From Daucus carota subsp. sativus (Eukaryota > Streptophyta > Magnoliopsida > Apiales > Apiaceae), in contig NC_030385.2 of assembly GCF_001625215.2 (NCBI RefSeq), positions 39,271,598 through 39,335,597 of the forward strand: a stretch of DNA of 64,000 nucleotides, given 5' to 3'. Below are positions 36,180-48,051 of the stretch, piece by piece. Numbering within the stretch: position 1 is the stretch's first letter; each line of letters opens with the position of its first letter. A program made the translations under genes and the position numbers. The notes beneath the pieces are model-generated. The model was not told the DNA's origin and searched no databases. It saw nothing but the letters and a program-made list of their open reading frames with translations.

Positions 36180-38115
36180 ATGTCCAAGTCACATATATGT
36201 GCAAATCCTTGGCACTTTGTTTTGATATTGTATATGATAATAGGTTCGTGTTACAGTGAGTTAGGGAGAAAGACGGAGGTTGATCTGACACCCAAATTTG
36301 CGGAAAAGGTGTTCGGAGGGGACGGAGGATATTACTACAGCTGGTCCCCCGATGAGTTGCCCATGCTGAAAGAAGGCAATATAGGTGCTGCTAAGCTGAG
36401 TCTTGAGAAAAATGGGTTTTTTCTTCCTCATTATTCTGATTCTCCTAAGGTTGCATTTGTTCTTCAAGGTACGTTAATATATATATGTTGCTTGTCAGAA
36501 TATTACACGCTCAACTGAGAATTATGCTCAAAATGAAAACAAAAGAACCAAATTTTTAATAGTAAAACCAAATTCTCAAAATGAGAATTTGAGACTGCCA
36601 CCCAAGTACTCATTTGTATTTGTTTAGAGCAAGGACGGATCTAGTAAGAGACACCGGCCTGAAATTTTTTTTTTATAAGTTTTATCATTCTAAATTTTAC
36701 AAAATTATAGAAATATCCTCACTATATTTGTAAATATACCGATATACTCGTGTTTTTCTAAAATGTGTTTGGTGCCCCAAAAGAGAATAATCCTAGATCC
36801 GTTTAGAGCAATTCAGCTATTTTAAAAGTTGTCAAATATGTAGTTAATTATATTATGGTTGAATCGATGGATTTAAAATAATCTGTAGCATGTATATATC
36901 AGTGTCAACAAATTAGAATCCGAATAACTCAAACGAGTAGTTTGTAAATTGTGTTGTGAATTTGAGTAGAATATGGCCACAATATATATTATGCAAAATT
37001 TAATTCTGTTTCTTCCTATTTATTTGTGAGTAATCTTGCACTGATACTCTGATTTTGTCGAGAAGTGATTTATTTATGTATTCTAATTCCTACCCCTGTC
37101 TCATCAGGCAATGGAGTTGCTGGCATTGTTCTTCCGGGGAAAGAAGAAAAGGTTATTCCAATCAAAACAGGGGATTCCATTGCTCTGCCATTTGGTGCAG
37201 TGACATGGTGGTACAACAAAGATGACACTGAGCTTGTAATTCTTTTCCTGGGAGAAACTTCAAAAGGCCACGTAGTTGGTTCCTTCACCGACTTCTTCTT
37301 GACTGGCTCAACCGGTATTTTCACTGGCTTCTCAACCGAATTTGTGGGCAGAGCATGGGACTTGGAACAAAGTGTTGTGCAAATCCTAGTTCACAATCAA
37401 ACCAGCAAAGGAATTGCCAGGCTTGGTTTGAATGCCAATATGACTGAGCCTAAAGAGGAACAACGAGACGGATTGGTGCTTAACTGTCTCCAAGCTCCAC
37501 TAGATGTTGATGTAAAGAATGGCGGAAGGGTTGTGGTTTTGAGTACCAAGAATCTGCCTTTGGTTGGGGAAGTTGGTTTTGGCGCTGATTTTGTTAGGTT
37601 GGATGGAAGTGCTATGGTCTCTCCAGGTTTCTCGTGTGACTCGGCCTACCAGGTCACTTATATCATTCGTGGCAGGGGCCGTGCCCAGATTGTTGGGATT
37701 GATGGCACACGTGTTCTGGAGACGATAGTTGAGGCCGGGAATTTGTTTATTGTGCCTAGGTTTTTTGTGGTTTCAAAGATTGCTGATCCTGATGGCCTAG
37801 AGTGGTTCTCTATCATAACCACTCCACAGTAAGTGTTTTTCTTCTCTATTTTGTTTTTGGCTACCACTTTTTTGAATGACAAGTATGCCTCAACAGACCC
37901 TGTGGTTTGTTTTATTTCATTTAAGAAGCAATGAAATGTACTATAATTGTGAAAATTGCAGACCCTTGATCACAAATTTGGCGGGAAGAACTGGGGCGTG
38001 GAAAGCATTGTCTCCTCAAGTAATAAAAGCATCGTTCAATGTGGGTGATGATATAGAGAAGGAATTTCGCGCTAAAAGGGCTTCAGATGCCGTCTTTTTC
38101 CCTCCACCCCAATGA
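36180..38115 (+). CDS. Bicupin, 11S-globulin-like, with N-terminal signal peptide
   Basis: Paralogue of the minus-strand bicupin at 29513-31827. Exons 36180-36468, 37108-37828 and 37962-38115 give 387 residues. The body, from EVDLTPKFAEKVFGGDGGYY onward, aligns throughout with the other copy. Shared segments include VLPGKEEKVIPIKTGDSIAL and FVGRAWDLE, and the C-terminus is FFPPPQ. Exons 2 and 3 have identical lengths in both genes (721 and 154), so the pair arose by duplication. The difference is an extra ~31 residues at the front, MSKSHICANPWHFVLILYMI then IGSCYSELG: a basic-polar start, a hydrophobic core and small residues. This is a credible signal peptide that would send the protein into the secretory pathway. 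A TATA box at 36053 supports this start. Function unknown; carbohydrate, lipid or metal binding are possible roles for such cupins. Confidence 0.92.
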
Positions 38116-38503
38116 GAGAGGCAAACGTTTATTGTTTGTTTTCATGTTTCAGAAGAAAGAATAAATGTTATTATTGTCCTGATTTCCTTTTTGTGAAGGT
38201 ATCGTTAATTTTGATATTTACAGTAGAACCAGAAGTGCAGTCTTTGATGTGAATATCGACTTAGCATTGTTGATACTCAGCAAAGTTGAAAGTAAAAGTG
38301 TTATTGGTTGAAATATACAAATATGTATGAATTAATTGTCAAAATACAATTTAACTGTGAACATGACAAATGAACAATTCAACTAAGAAGCTATGTCACC
38401 CAAACCCAAAATACCTTATACAATTTACATTATCAAAACCAAATCCTTTTGTAACTTCTCTTCAAACCAAAAAAAGTACATGGTCTCCTCTTTTTTGTTG
38501 TGA
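38116..38503. other. Convergent 3' UTRs of cupin and DUF1635 gene
   Basis: 388 bases between the stop codons of two genes pointing toward each other. 'aataaatg' near 38160 is a plausible polyadenylation signal for the cupin. The minus-strand signal for the DUF1635 gene was not pinned down. Confidence 0.5.
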
Positions 38504-39742
38504 TCAGAGGAACCTTTGTCTTTTGATTGTCGGAAAAGAGCTGTTACCATATGGAACAGGCGATATCATTTGGCTTCCAGTCCTCAAACATGATCTTGAA
38601 GCCGCATCTTGAAAATTTAGTACAGAATTACATGCAACTTGTGAAGACTTGCAAGGCATCTCAACATATGATTGAGGATTGTTTGGTAAGGCATGGACTG
38701 CGAGGCCTGTTGGCTTTTGAGTGGACGTTACCACATCGCGAGTTTTGCCTGTCAGAGGATGGATATTGAATGTGTGAGGAGGGGGAGGATTACGCCATGT
38801 AGGAAGTGGACCGGAGACAAGAAGTGTCTGAATAAGTGGTCCAGCTTTCAGAACAGACTGCAGGAGATTACCCTGCTGAGGCAAAGTTTTTCCTTTGACA
38901 AGGCTGTCAATAAGTTGATCAGCTTTCGAGGCACCCGAAGGAGGAACAATTGTGGTTGGAATTGTGTTTTTATAGTCCTGAATATAGGCCTGATTGACAA
39001 TTTTCATTTTGTTACTTATATCACCAGCAGGGCTGCTCATGTTTGATAGTTCAGGGGAGAGGACAGGTTCGAAAAACGAACTAACTGGGGAAGAATCATA
39101 AGAGTGGTAATTGTATGGTTCAGAGAAGCTGTTTGATTCAGTTGTGCTCAAGTTGGGTATAACAGGATTCACCAGTGGGCTTTCAGGTGACCGTTGTGGG
39201 ACAACATTCGTCAAAAAGTCAGTATTCTGAGCTCTAGAATCACATGCCATAAGCTTGTTGAGTAGCTTGTGGAGCTGCTCTCTGGCCTCATCTCTTTCCT
39301 GTATGACCATCTTGAGCAATTGTAGTGATTGTTTCTCATATTCCTTGTGAATTTGCATTTGTTCACCTGCTTCTGCTTTTACAGACTCAAGTTCAATACT
39401 TGTGTATAAGAGGTGCTGCTTCAGCTCATTAATGTTCTGCAATTGCCAAGCATAACAACATTAGTCCAAAGCACATACAGCAAACAAGTAAAAATATTGT
39501 GCAAAATGTAAGACCACAAATTCACATATAGCTTTCAACAATAATTAAATGCTAATTCATTTTGCAAACACAGACCGATGACTTATAACTTATAAGTCAT
39601 AACTTGTCATCCACGCGTGTCAGTGTAGTTCATTAGATTTCATGCACAACTGAAACAAAGACAGGGAGAAATGCAGGTGTTTTGGAAACAAGACTGAGAA
39701 GAAAAGTGAACCAACCTCTTGATAAGTCCATAAGGAAGCCAT
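38504..39742 (-). CDS. DUF1635 family protein
   Basis: Plant-specific DUF1635 protein of unknown function, similar to the gene I recall as At2g28690. Two exons: a 27-base first exon, 39742-39716, encoding MASLWTYQE, and 39436-38504, which reads on as NINELKQHLLYTSIELESVK. Together they give 319 residues. The joined start matches the family hallmark LW-YQE-I-ELKQ-L-YT--ELE. Residues about 8-75 form a coiled coil (heptads through MVIQERDEAREQLHKLLNKL). The remainder is Ser/Pro/Asn-rich and probably disordered, with a conserved-looking island KGKTLPQQGNLLQSVLKAGP then LIQTLLVSGPLPTWRNPPPP. The basic end TIKRQRFL could be a nuclear signal. Its position beside a cupin and an ESB1-like gene matches the Arabidopsis order, supporting orthology. 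Confidence 0.87.
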
Positions 39743-40735
39743 ATTGGAGATTTGTTGGTGACAGGAGAGAAAATGTGAAGGGGAAGTGTGAAGAGGAGTG
39801 GATAAAGAGTAATATATAGATCAAGAGTTGTGAGTACAAGACAAAGAATGACAGTAATGTCTTCCCCACATGCTGACAGAATAACTAATCCAGAGCAGAG
39901 AAAACTATTTTTGGAACATACAATACTTCCAATCTTAAAATAATACACATTCATAATGAAATCTCATGTCTTTCTCCTCCTGTTTTTATAAGAACAAGAA
40001 GATGAAAAATTCAGGTGAAAATGTGAATTTTCTGGCAACCCGGTTGTTGCGGTAAATAATAGTGTCAACCCAACATGTTTTTTACGAGCCTAGGAATTGA
40101 TGACTGGAAATCTGGATTAGTCAACACGAGCATCACATACATCCTATTTTGCAGGGAAGTCGCATATATTGTGCCTAGATCAAAATGTGATTCACATCTT
40201 CAAAGCATAGGGAGGGACTTGCATAGTCGCATAACAGTTAACACTTTTAGCTTTCGCTTTATTCCTATGAAGTTATTTCGGTGAGCTGCGCAGCAATCAA
40301 TAATCAATTAACCCCGGAAATAGGAAGTTGATATGGCTACATTTTGAACCCTATGATTTGAAACGAACAAGAAAACGACTCAAAAGAGAATGTATAGCAT
40401 GTGCATGCTCGGTATAAAAAAGCATGGATGAGTTGCTCAAATTTGACTCTAAAATATTTAAATTTAGTTTTATAGCTTAAATCATTTAATTATTTTATCG
40501 AGTCGAGTTCAAACTTTAAATTCCTCTGCTAATTGAGATTTACAAGTCTAATCAAATTTCTATTTATTTTTATTATTTATATATCATGAACAGGTTTTTA
40601 CTTATATATTTAATATATTTTGCAAATTAAATTGAGTTAAATTAAGGTTTTCTTATTCAAGCTTTTATCAATATATTATAGTATTAATTTTAACTTTTAA
40701 GTCAGGTTAGATGTATTAAACTTTTTCCAATTAAA

Positions 40736-40778
<43 letters not shown>

Positions 40779-42835
40779 TTATGGATAACTTATTATTTAT
40801 GGGCAATTTTCATAAAAACAAAATTTTTAAAAATTAAATTATTGAAAAAAGTACTTCAACTAAATTTCTGATTTTAAGTGAATTTCAGAATTATTCCTAA
40901 TTCTAAATCAATTTCCGATTTATTATATAAATTGATTGTACTTATTTGCAACATAATGTCGTTGCTTAAAATCAGAAACAAACATGTGCTTAGTCATACT
41001 TGAATATTTGACTTTACTTATTTCCAAAATAATGTGCAGCACATTGGGATGTTTATTCGGATTTTAAGTCCAGATTTTGTGCTTATAAATTAGATGTAGT
41101 TTATTTATTATGTTTATGTAACAAATTTATAAGTCAAATTTCAATTTATAAACTAAAATACGAGAAGAGAAGTTGATATCTTAATTTTCTTTAGTGATTT
41201 ATTTTTATTTTTGACATTTGATTTTACAAAAATGTAGAGGACCACTATAAATAAATAATTTATAATTTTATTATTATATTAATAACGTTTATACCTTATA
41301 AATTATAAACACAAAAAGTTCACATAAACTAAATAGTTTTTACCATTTATAATCAATTTTTTATTTATAAATAATACATATTTTTCTGGCCAAACACCCT
41401 TGTTGTCTTCTTCAGTTGAGGACGATCGAGCCTGATCAGCGAAATGAAGTGCCCCAAAAACACTATCCTACCTGATGAACCACAGGCAAAAAACAGTCTG
41501 CAAAATTGAGCAGGATTTAACAGTTACCAGATAAAATGGCAAAAACAAATAACGTGTACAGAACAAAGACTAGAAGACAAAGTGAAATGAATTTCACAAC
41601 ATTATCTTTGCAGCGGGCGGTGTCTTAGGTTAGCTCTTGCATGTGAGCTTCCCACAAAACCTGATTTCAGACAATAACACATATATATCTTATTTTATCA
41701 CGCACTTCATGTTATGACTAGCTAACCGACATTTTTATACATGTAGCACACGGTTTTAGATAGCCCTCACCAAAACAAGGTGGATTATTCATATTTATAT
41801 GTCTTAACATATAAATTGTTTCTTTGTTTATTCATGCAGATATATTTAGTTTTGCAATTAAAAACTAGGTTTTTATATTTTAATATTTGTTTGAACGATT
41901 CAACTACATCTACGTCTAATGAGACAAGTTTTTAATTAAATATTGACGCTTTTCTAATATAAAACGCTGATATAGTAAAATATGAAAATAATACAATGTA
42001 TCTAGCACCTCAAGGCTCAACATGCAGCATATTAAACGTGTACACAAATCTAGCATCTATTCCCCAACAAAATAACAAATGTTCTTTTTGATCATTTTTG
42101 CGTTAAAATCAGAATACATGATTAGTATTCGACAAACGTAAATGTCAACTAATAAGATGGCGTTTTAGTGAAAGCTGTAAGATAAACATATTTTAATAAT
42201 ACAGATTAATATTAAACGCGGAGGATTAATGTAACCATCGATTAGACGGTGACACACGTCGCTTCACTATTTGCAGGAATCTTCGTATTACGAGACTAAA
42301 GAAAAACGCAACCTAATATTAAATTAAAGTGGCCGTTTGGATAAAAAAAATGAATATAGAGTAGTGAACAAATGCGAATAAATTAATAAACTTAAATTAG
42401 AATTTTTTTTTTTTTTTTTGAAGAATGAGGTTTTCCGACAAATTAATAAAAATGTTACAAATTTTTAATTTTCGTGAAGTAAAAGGATAATTTTTAAAAA
42501 AAAATAATAAGAAAATGCGCCCCCTGGGCTGAAATAAATAAATAAGGTGAATAATATAAGAGGGTGAGAAATGTGGTTATTGCATGTCAAACAAAAAAGA
42601 GAGACGTTGTTGCGCGGCGGCACATGGGGGCATTAGGTTAAAGTCATGTGGCATACGCACGCATTTACGGCGACACTTGTACGCTCCATACACGCCTGCC
42701 CAGCTCTCGCACAATTTAGGCTTTTTCGTTGTTGCCACTTGCCACTCATAGTAGATACCATCAGCATGATGTACTGCACATGTAAGTGTTTTAGCTCCTC
42801 TAATAATTTTTTATTAAATTTTGTTTTATAAAAGT
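39743..42835. other. DUF1635 promoter and long AT-rich spacer
   Basis: No gene recognised. The DUF1635 leader and promoter occupy the first few hundred bases. 41030-41400 contains 'ttataa'-rich sequence ending 'ggccaaacaccc', like other decayed MITEs in plants, but without defined ends. The plus-strand frames near 40075 and 42646 show no family likeness. Confidence 0.4.
40741..40778. repeat. (AAT)n microsatellite
   Basis: About thirteen uninterrupted AAT units. Likely length-polymorphic between individuals. Confidence 0.95.
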
Positions 42836-42837
42836 TA

Positions 42838-43138
42838 CTCCCCCTTCGTATATTAAGTGACCTTGTTTGAATTTCACAGAGATTAGAAAAAAGATAGTAA
42901 ATAATGTAAGTTTAATTGAAAAGTGGATAAAATAGTGAGAACTATCAATATTTTAATAATAGATTTAAGATATTGGAGGAAAGTAGTGAGTGTAATAGTG
43001 TTTTTTAATAAAAAGGAGTATAAAATAAAGAAGTCGTGAGTGTAACAGGTTAAAGATGGTGTTCAAAAATAGTAAGTATGATAGGTTCATTCATTTTGGA
43101 CGCCTCAAACAGGAATAAATGTCACATAATAAGAGGAG
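42838..43138. mobile_element. Stowaway-like MITE
   Basis: A 301-base element with inverted ends. The left end is CTCCCCCTTCGTATATTAAG, followed by TGACC. The right end is GTCACATAATAAGAGGAG. TA lies directly outside both ends (42836-42837 and 43139-43140), as expected of Tc1/mariner-type MITEs. The ends have drifted somewhat from CTCCCTCCGT, so it is older than the copy at 6274. No coding sequence. Confidence 0.8.
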
Positions 43139-43140
43139 TA

Positions 43141-44628
43141 TTATTTTTTGAAAATTCCCGATTCTATTTACTTGTGTCGGATTTTTTCTGGAAGCTGATG
43201 GATAAACCCGAATAGAATTATAAAGGAAATAGATAAATGGCGTGCAAAATTAATGTGATGAGTTTTGGAGTCGCTTAATATTATAGTATTTTTGTGATAA
43301 AATTGTTGAAAATGATATATATGAGAAAATTAAACGTAAGAATTAATGATATGGTTTAATTTGTGTTGAGTGTAGAAAAACGAGGTTTAAAAAAAGAACA
43401 AATGAAGACATCATGGGTAATTTTAGTTGCTTGTGACCGTAACTTGTTGGATCTTATAACACTTTAAAAATAAAGTTTGTCACGGATCAGAAAGAAAGCA
43501 AGGCCGTCTGATCCGTGAACAACTGCTACACAGGACTCGGGTGGATAGCGTTTCTGGAGCCATAAACAATTTGATGCTGAAGCTTTGGAGAAAGAATGTG
43601 ATGTTGCTGCATTTACGGTATTTATTTATTTTAGAAACTCGGTTTGGCCTCAGATAGTTAGGGGGTATTTTTTTATAATGATAATAATATGATGAATATA
43701 AGTAAAATGATCATTCATTCTAAAATATGTGAGTTAGATTTTGTTTTTTTTATTGGTCAGGAGTGTACATATTCATACAAGAATAAAATTCTGAAGCGTG
43801 AATTTCTTTTATTCCAGAAAATTTATTATCTAAAGACATAAAGATGTCATGTTTAGACAATAGAGATTCAATTTCCCGAGATAGAAGATTTTTAACTCAA
43901 ATAATTTAGAAGGCACCAAATTTAGAGTATATATTTCACCACATTCTCCCCATTCCATCTAAGTGAAAATGTTTTATAATCTTGCCTGACAGAGGGCTCA
44001 TCGAATTATTTCCCGGCATACTGTACGAGTTATTGGTGCCTGAAATAAGAATCTCTCTCTGTTGCTGGTTGTGTGTTGGGACATACAACAACCAAATAGC
44101 CGATCACTAGATAGATTTGTAGAGTTAAAAAGGATAGATTTAGTGGGGCACGACTAAATCTTGCCAACAATAAAGCCAAAAGAAATAAATATCTACAACA
44201 TCTTTTGTGTTCCCTACATACATGATCAGAGGAGACTAAATAACAGTTGCCATTGCAGTATGGAGTGCAAAAATCTTTCTGTTGATGATATTGCTCAGAA
44301 ACTCACACATCACTCCCTCTCACTTTAATTTCTGCACTGCCACATTTTGTAAATAACTAATGTCAGAAATAATTTTACTCAGGAAGGAAATCGAAATTAA
44401 AATGCATTGGAATTTATTTTATTTCTGTACTAATTTTCAAATAAGGCAATATCCAGGACTGCAGTTCTTGATTCCTTATACATCCTTACATGTTAAATAG
44501 CTAACGTTACTGGCATTGATTATTCAGCAATATTGTAAGATACAATTGTACAACTGAACCCGTATTATTCATCGACGAACAAACAGCAAGTATGACCCAA
44601 CTTATTACAAGATCCTCCTCTGAAACCT
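43141..44628. other. Spacer downstream of the dehydratase gene
   Basis: No gene. It includes a strong inverted repeat at 43480-43518 and, in the last few hundred bases, the 3' UTR of the minus-strand dehydratase. Confidence 0.45.
43480..43518. repeat. Perfect 11-bp inverted repeat (hairpin)
   Basis: TCACGGATCAG at 43480-43490 and its exact reverse complement CTGATCCGTGA at 43508-43518, separated by 17 bases. It stands out as a GC-richer island in AT-rich sequence. It could be a protein-binding palindrome or part of a decayed element. It is too short for a typical plant miRNA precursor and too far from genes for an obvious role. Confidence 0.75.
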
Positions 44629-46671
44629 TCAGCTGGCCTTCTTAATGTGATATTTTCCCAATTTTGATCGTCGTTGCTTGAACATGTGCAGGTACATTTT
44701 GGGGAAAATCAACGGATACAAACAAATCACAGCCTGCTTCCAACAAAAGTTTAGAGGAAAACTTAACGTGGTGACAGAGCTCAGAAGTTTAACCCTTACA
44801 GTTTTAGAAGTGCCATGATATGTTAACAAGTCTAAGTAGTCAAAGAATAAACTCGATCTATATATATTTATATCTTTATATCTTTATATATTCGTTCTAC
44901 TTGACAACCAGGCCTTGTTCTGAGAGACGGGAACAATGCATACCAGAACGAATCCTGAATAGCCAAATGGGAGACCAGCAAACAATCCTTCATAGAGCTT
45001 TTTCTTCTTTATAAATGGGAGTGCTTTGTACATGAGCCACACTGAAAACAGTCAAACAACTCAATACCTGAAGGACTGGAAGAATGGTTTAATTTGAACA
45101 TATAATTTATTTTTTCTAGATTACTTACATTCACTGAGAAATCCAGTAGGATACAGCACAATGAATAAAGTGTACCTGCATCAAGTTGAAATTTTCGTTG
45201 AATCTATGCTGACTTCAAAATATTCACTTAGACTAGCAAGGGTACAATATGTGTGCTCTGTTGAAAATATCAAACCTGAGGTAGGTAAGAATATAAGGTG
45301 ATGTACCGAAGCAATTTAGAGCATAATTTGGGTACCTTACAACCTGTTATATGAAGCAATTGCCAGATCATGGTAATATTTTTAACGCGTAAATGAAAAG
45401 AATTTTTGACAAAAAATACAGTTGCTGGTGAGCGATTGCTGTAAAGAAAATGGTAATCACGGTTTACAGAACACCAAAGATGCTTATAGTTAGCAAAATG
45501 CATACCACCTGAATCTGATATTATGCACTTCTGAGAGTCTGATTTACTGATAATAACACTGCTTTTACAGTAGCAACAGTGCATAACGTCTCATGATCAA
45601 CTACTGGAGAATCTATATATTTGCAATGAAGTTCGATTTTTCATATATATTCTTCATAGCAATAAAGGGAAATGAAATCTTGGTGCAGTAGTTTACCTTG
45701 GCATTAATCTTGTTATGAGCCAAAACAAAAGGCAGATTCAAGTTCTTAAAAGTACCACATGTCAAATAATTTCAACAATTGCTAATTGACTACAATTAAA
45801 GCCAATATTTTAAGCATATACATATATAGATCACCAAATTAAACATATATAATCACCAGTAAGAGGAATGAAGATGCTACCTCAGTTACGCACCATGCAA
45901 CAAATATTATGAATATGGATGCATTTTCTTGCACCTACACAAAAACAATTTGGTATTGTTTCCCATAATCAAATGCATGTACTAGTGTTAATTATTCTCT
46001 GCAACCTAAAATATTAGTCTCAATAATTAGTTGAATTTGTATAAGTATAATTGTTAAAACCTCTTTAACGCCATGAGCAACTGCGACAACACAATGAGTC
46101 CTTCCAAACCATTGCAACAGCGGAAACAGTGCCCCATTTGGAACAATCCCTGATTTTCAGAGAATTGGAAACTAGAGGTTGCAGATGTATTTTATAGTTA
46201 ACATAAATACAGAAAACAGCAAAGCCCTTTTAAGGACGTACCTATTGCTCCGTGGATAGTTTCCAAGAGTGCAACGGTTTGTAACAAACCTAAAATCAGA
46301 AAAACACTCCAGGTAAAATAAACAAAGAATAGTAAGAAATCTTTTAAGCAGACACTCATATTTAGCAAGCAAAAAATTTTCCCAACTCACAAATCAGTTC
46401 TCCGGATGAAGCATAAGCACTGGTAACTGATGTGGTGCTGATGAAGCTGCTCAACACCCTTATTAAAGAAATTGCCCTTTTAAAGAATCAGAAAAAACAA
46501 TTAAACATATAAAAATATAACTTAATTAAGCAATTAGGAAACTGATTAACTAGAACATTTTTATATTTGCATCAGTACAATCATAAAAGAGTAGGAAATG
46601 GAGTACCATCCGCAGGCCTGAAGCGAATTGTAAAGGAAGAGATAGAGATTCAAAAGCTGAGACATTTTCAT
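44629..46671 (-). CDS. Very-long-chain 3-hydroxyacyl-CoA dehydratase (PTPLA/HACD family)
   Basis: ER-membrane enzyme catalysing the third step of very-long-chain fatty-acid elongation (dehydration of 3-hydroxyacyl-CoA). Exons on minus: 46671-46607, 46476-46391, 46289-46242, 46149-46061, 45934-45881, one unresolved microexon, 45335-45276, 45175-45129, 45041-44944 and 44733-44629. About 219 residues result if the missing exon is 8 bases, close to family length. Family segments seen are LLQTVALLETIHGAIG, WFGRTHCVVAVAHGVKE, RYPNYALNCFGTSPYILTYL and LFIVLYPTGFLSE; the Tyr and Glu of YPTGFLSE are the catalytic pair. The C-terminus ends KKAS, a KKxx dilysine ER-retrieval signal. Exon 5 ends in phase 0 after VTE, while the next found exon needs two preceding bases. 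I infer a microexon encoding roughly 'V-I-R'; only a frame-breaking 12-base candidate at 45698-45709 was found. Confidence 0.87.
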
Positions 46672-48051
46672 GTTACGTGTATCGAACATCACGGGCTCAG
46701 GTACTTATATATATATATAGTTGATGGTAAATGAAGTTGCTGCACCAAAAAGATGAATGAATAAATGATACAGTTAATGATACCATGTGTTAGTTTATGT
46801 AGTTTGGTTCAGTATCACTATGGTCCCCTGCTGCAATACCTCAATTAGCAAACAAGAAATCAATATTGCACTTCCAGTTCGAAGTTGCAGGCTCCATTGT
46901 TAGATAGATGCATAAATTTTGTTCTACTCTAATGTTGAAAAATATCTTACTTTCTGTTTATCGAGTACGATCTTGCTCTAGGCAGGTACAGTAACATCTA
47001 TGAACCGAAAAAATAGATTTTCCGATTACAGCTTTACAGACACATGCTGGCTATTGAATAGGAAGCAAAACATGCAAGTAGATAAAATTTCAGTCTATAA
47101 GGTTGTGAAGCAACTCTTCACAACCCGCACTACCAATAATATGTTTTTTCTTGTCAGGTCTAGTTGAATGTTTAGTTCTTGTTGAGCGAGTGTCAATCCA
47201 AGTCTTACATTATAAAGATAAAGAAGATTTGTGTTGAATATAAGCGGCCAAAGGCCATTTGGGAGGAGCCCAGAAACAAATCTCTGCTGGTTTGGCCACG
47301 GCTACATGTCCGACAAGAAGAGGAACCACTGGAACTACGATTCATTGATCTGATCTAATAGAATATTCAAAGGATGAAAGAATATACCCGTATCTAGATC
47401 CTAGATAATTTCATATCTCCTTAAGATTTTGTGTTGTTATTTTAATATGCCCAAATGATATGCATGTCAAAAGTAGTCTGGATATTGCATACTGTCCATT
47501 AGTTTAATGTTTTAATTTCAGCATGATCAATTACAAATTAGATTCAATTTTAAATTATGGGCCTCTGCCTAACCAAAAAGATATTGGCTACTTTTACTTT
47601 TAATGTTGAGTTTTTCATTGGCTAAAGTAGCTGAAACCAACTGCCAAATTATACTGTTTTTACTTTAAGTTTTTGTAATTTAGCTTGATTAGGGTCTGGA
47701 TGTTCTTTTCAGATTTATCAACTATTGCCTTGTTCTTGATCTTTCGACATGAATTATAAAGAAACACAGTAGCAAGGGGAAGAAACAAATTGCAGCACAC
47801 ATATACATATATCACAGATTAGAGCAACAAAGTCACTACTTACTAGTCTCCTCTCGGAGCACTATTCCTATGATACTTGTAAAAACCGAAGCAGGAACAT
47901 AGTAAAAACAGAGTTATTAGAGCCTAGATGATCAACACCGAGTTCAGCACTCGGAAACTCCTGGCTATATACAATGGAGTTTCAACATTATTATTAGAGG
48001 CTAGGAGCTAGGATGATGAAGTAGGTGATAACGAATGAAAGAAGCGGTTAA
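46672..48051. other. Dehydratase promoter / MYB gene 3' flank
   Basis: A TATA-rich stretch at about 46702-46720 lies only 30-50 bases upstream of the dehydratase start codon and may be its TATA region with a very short leader. No other gene is seen. Confidence 0.4.

Noticed and set aside
38527-39046. Plus-strand frames opposite the DUF1635 gene
   Set aside because: Shadows of the minus-strand coding exon; no family likeness.
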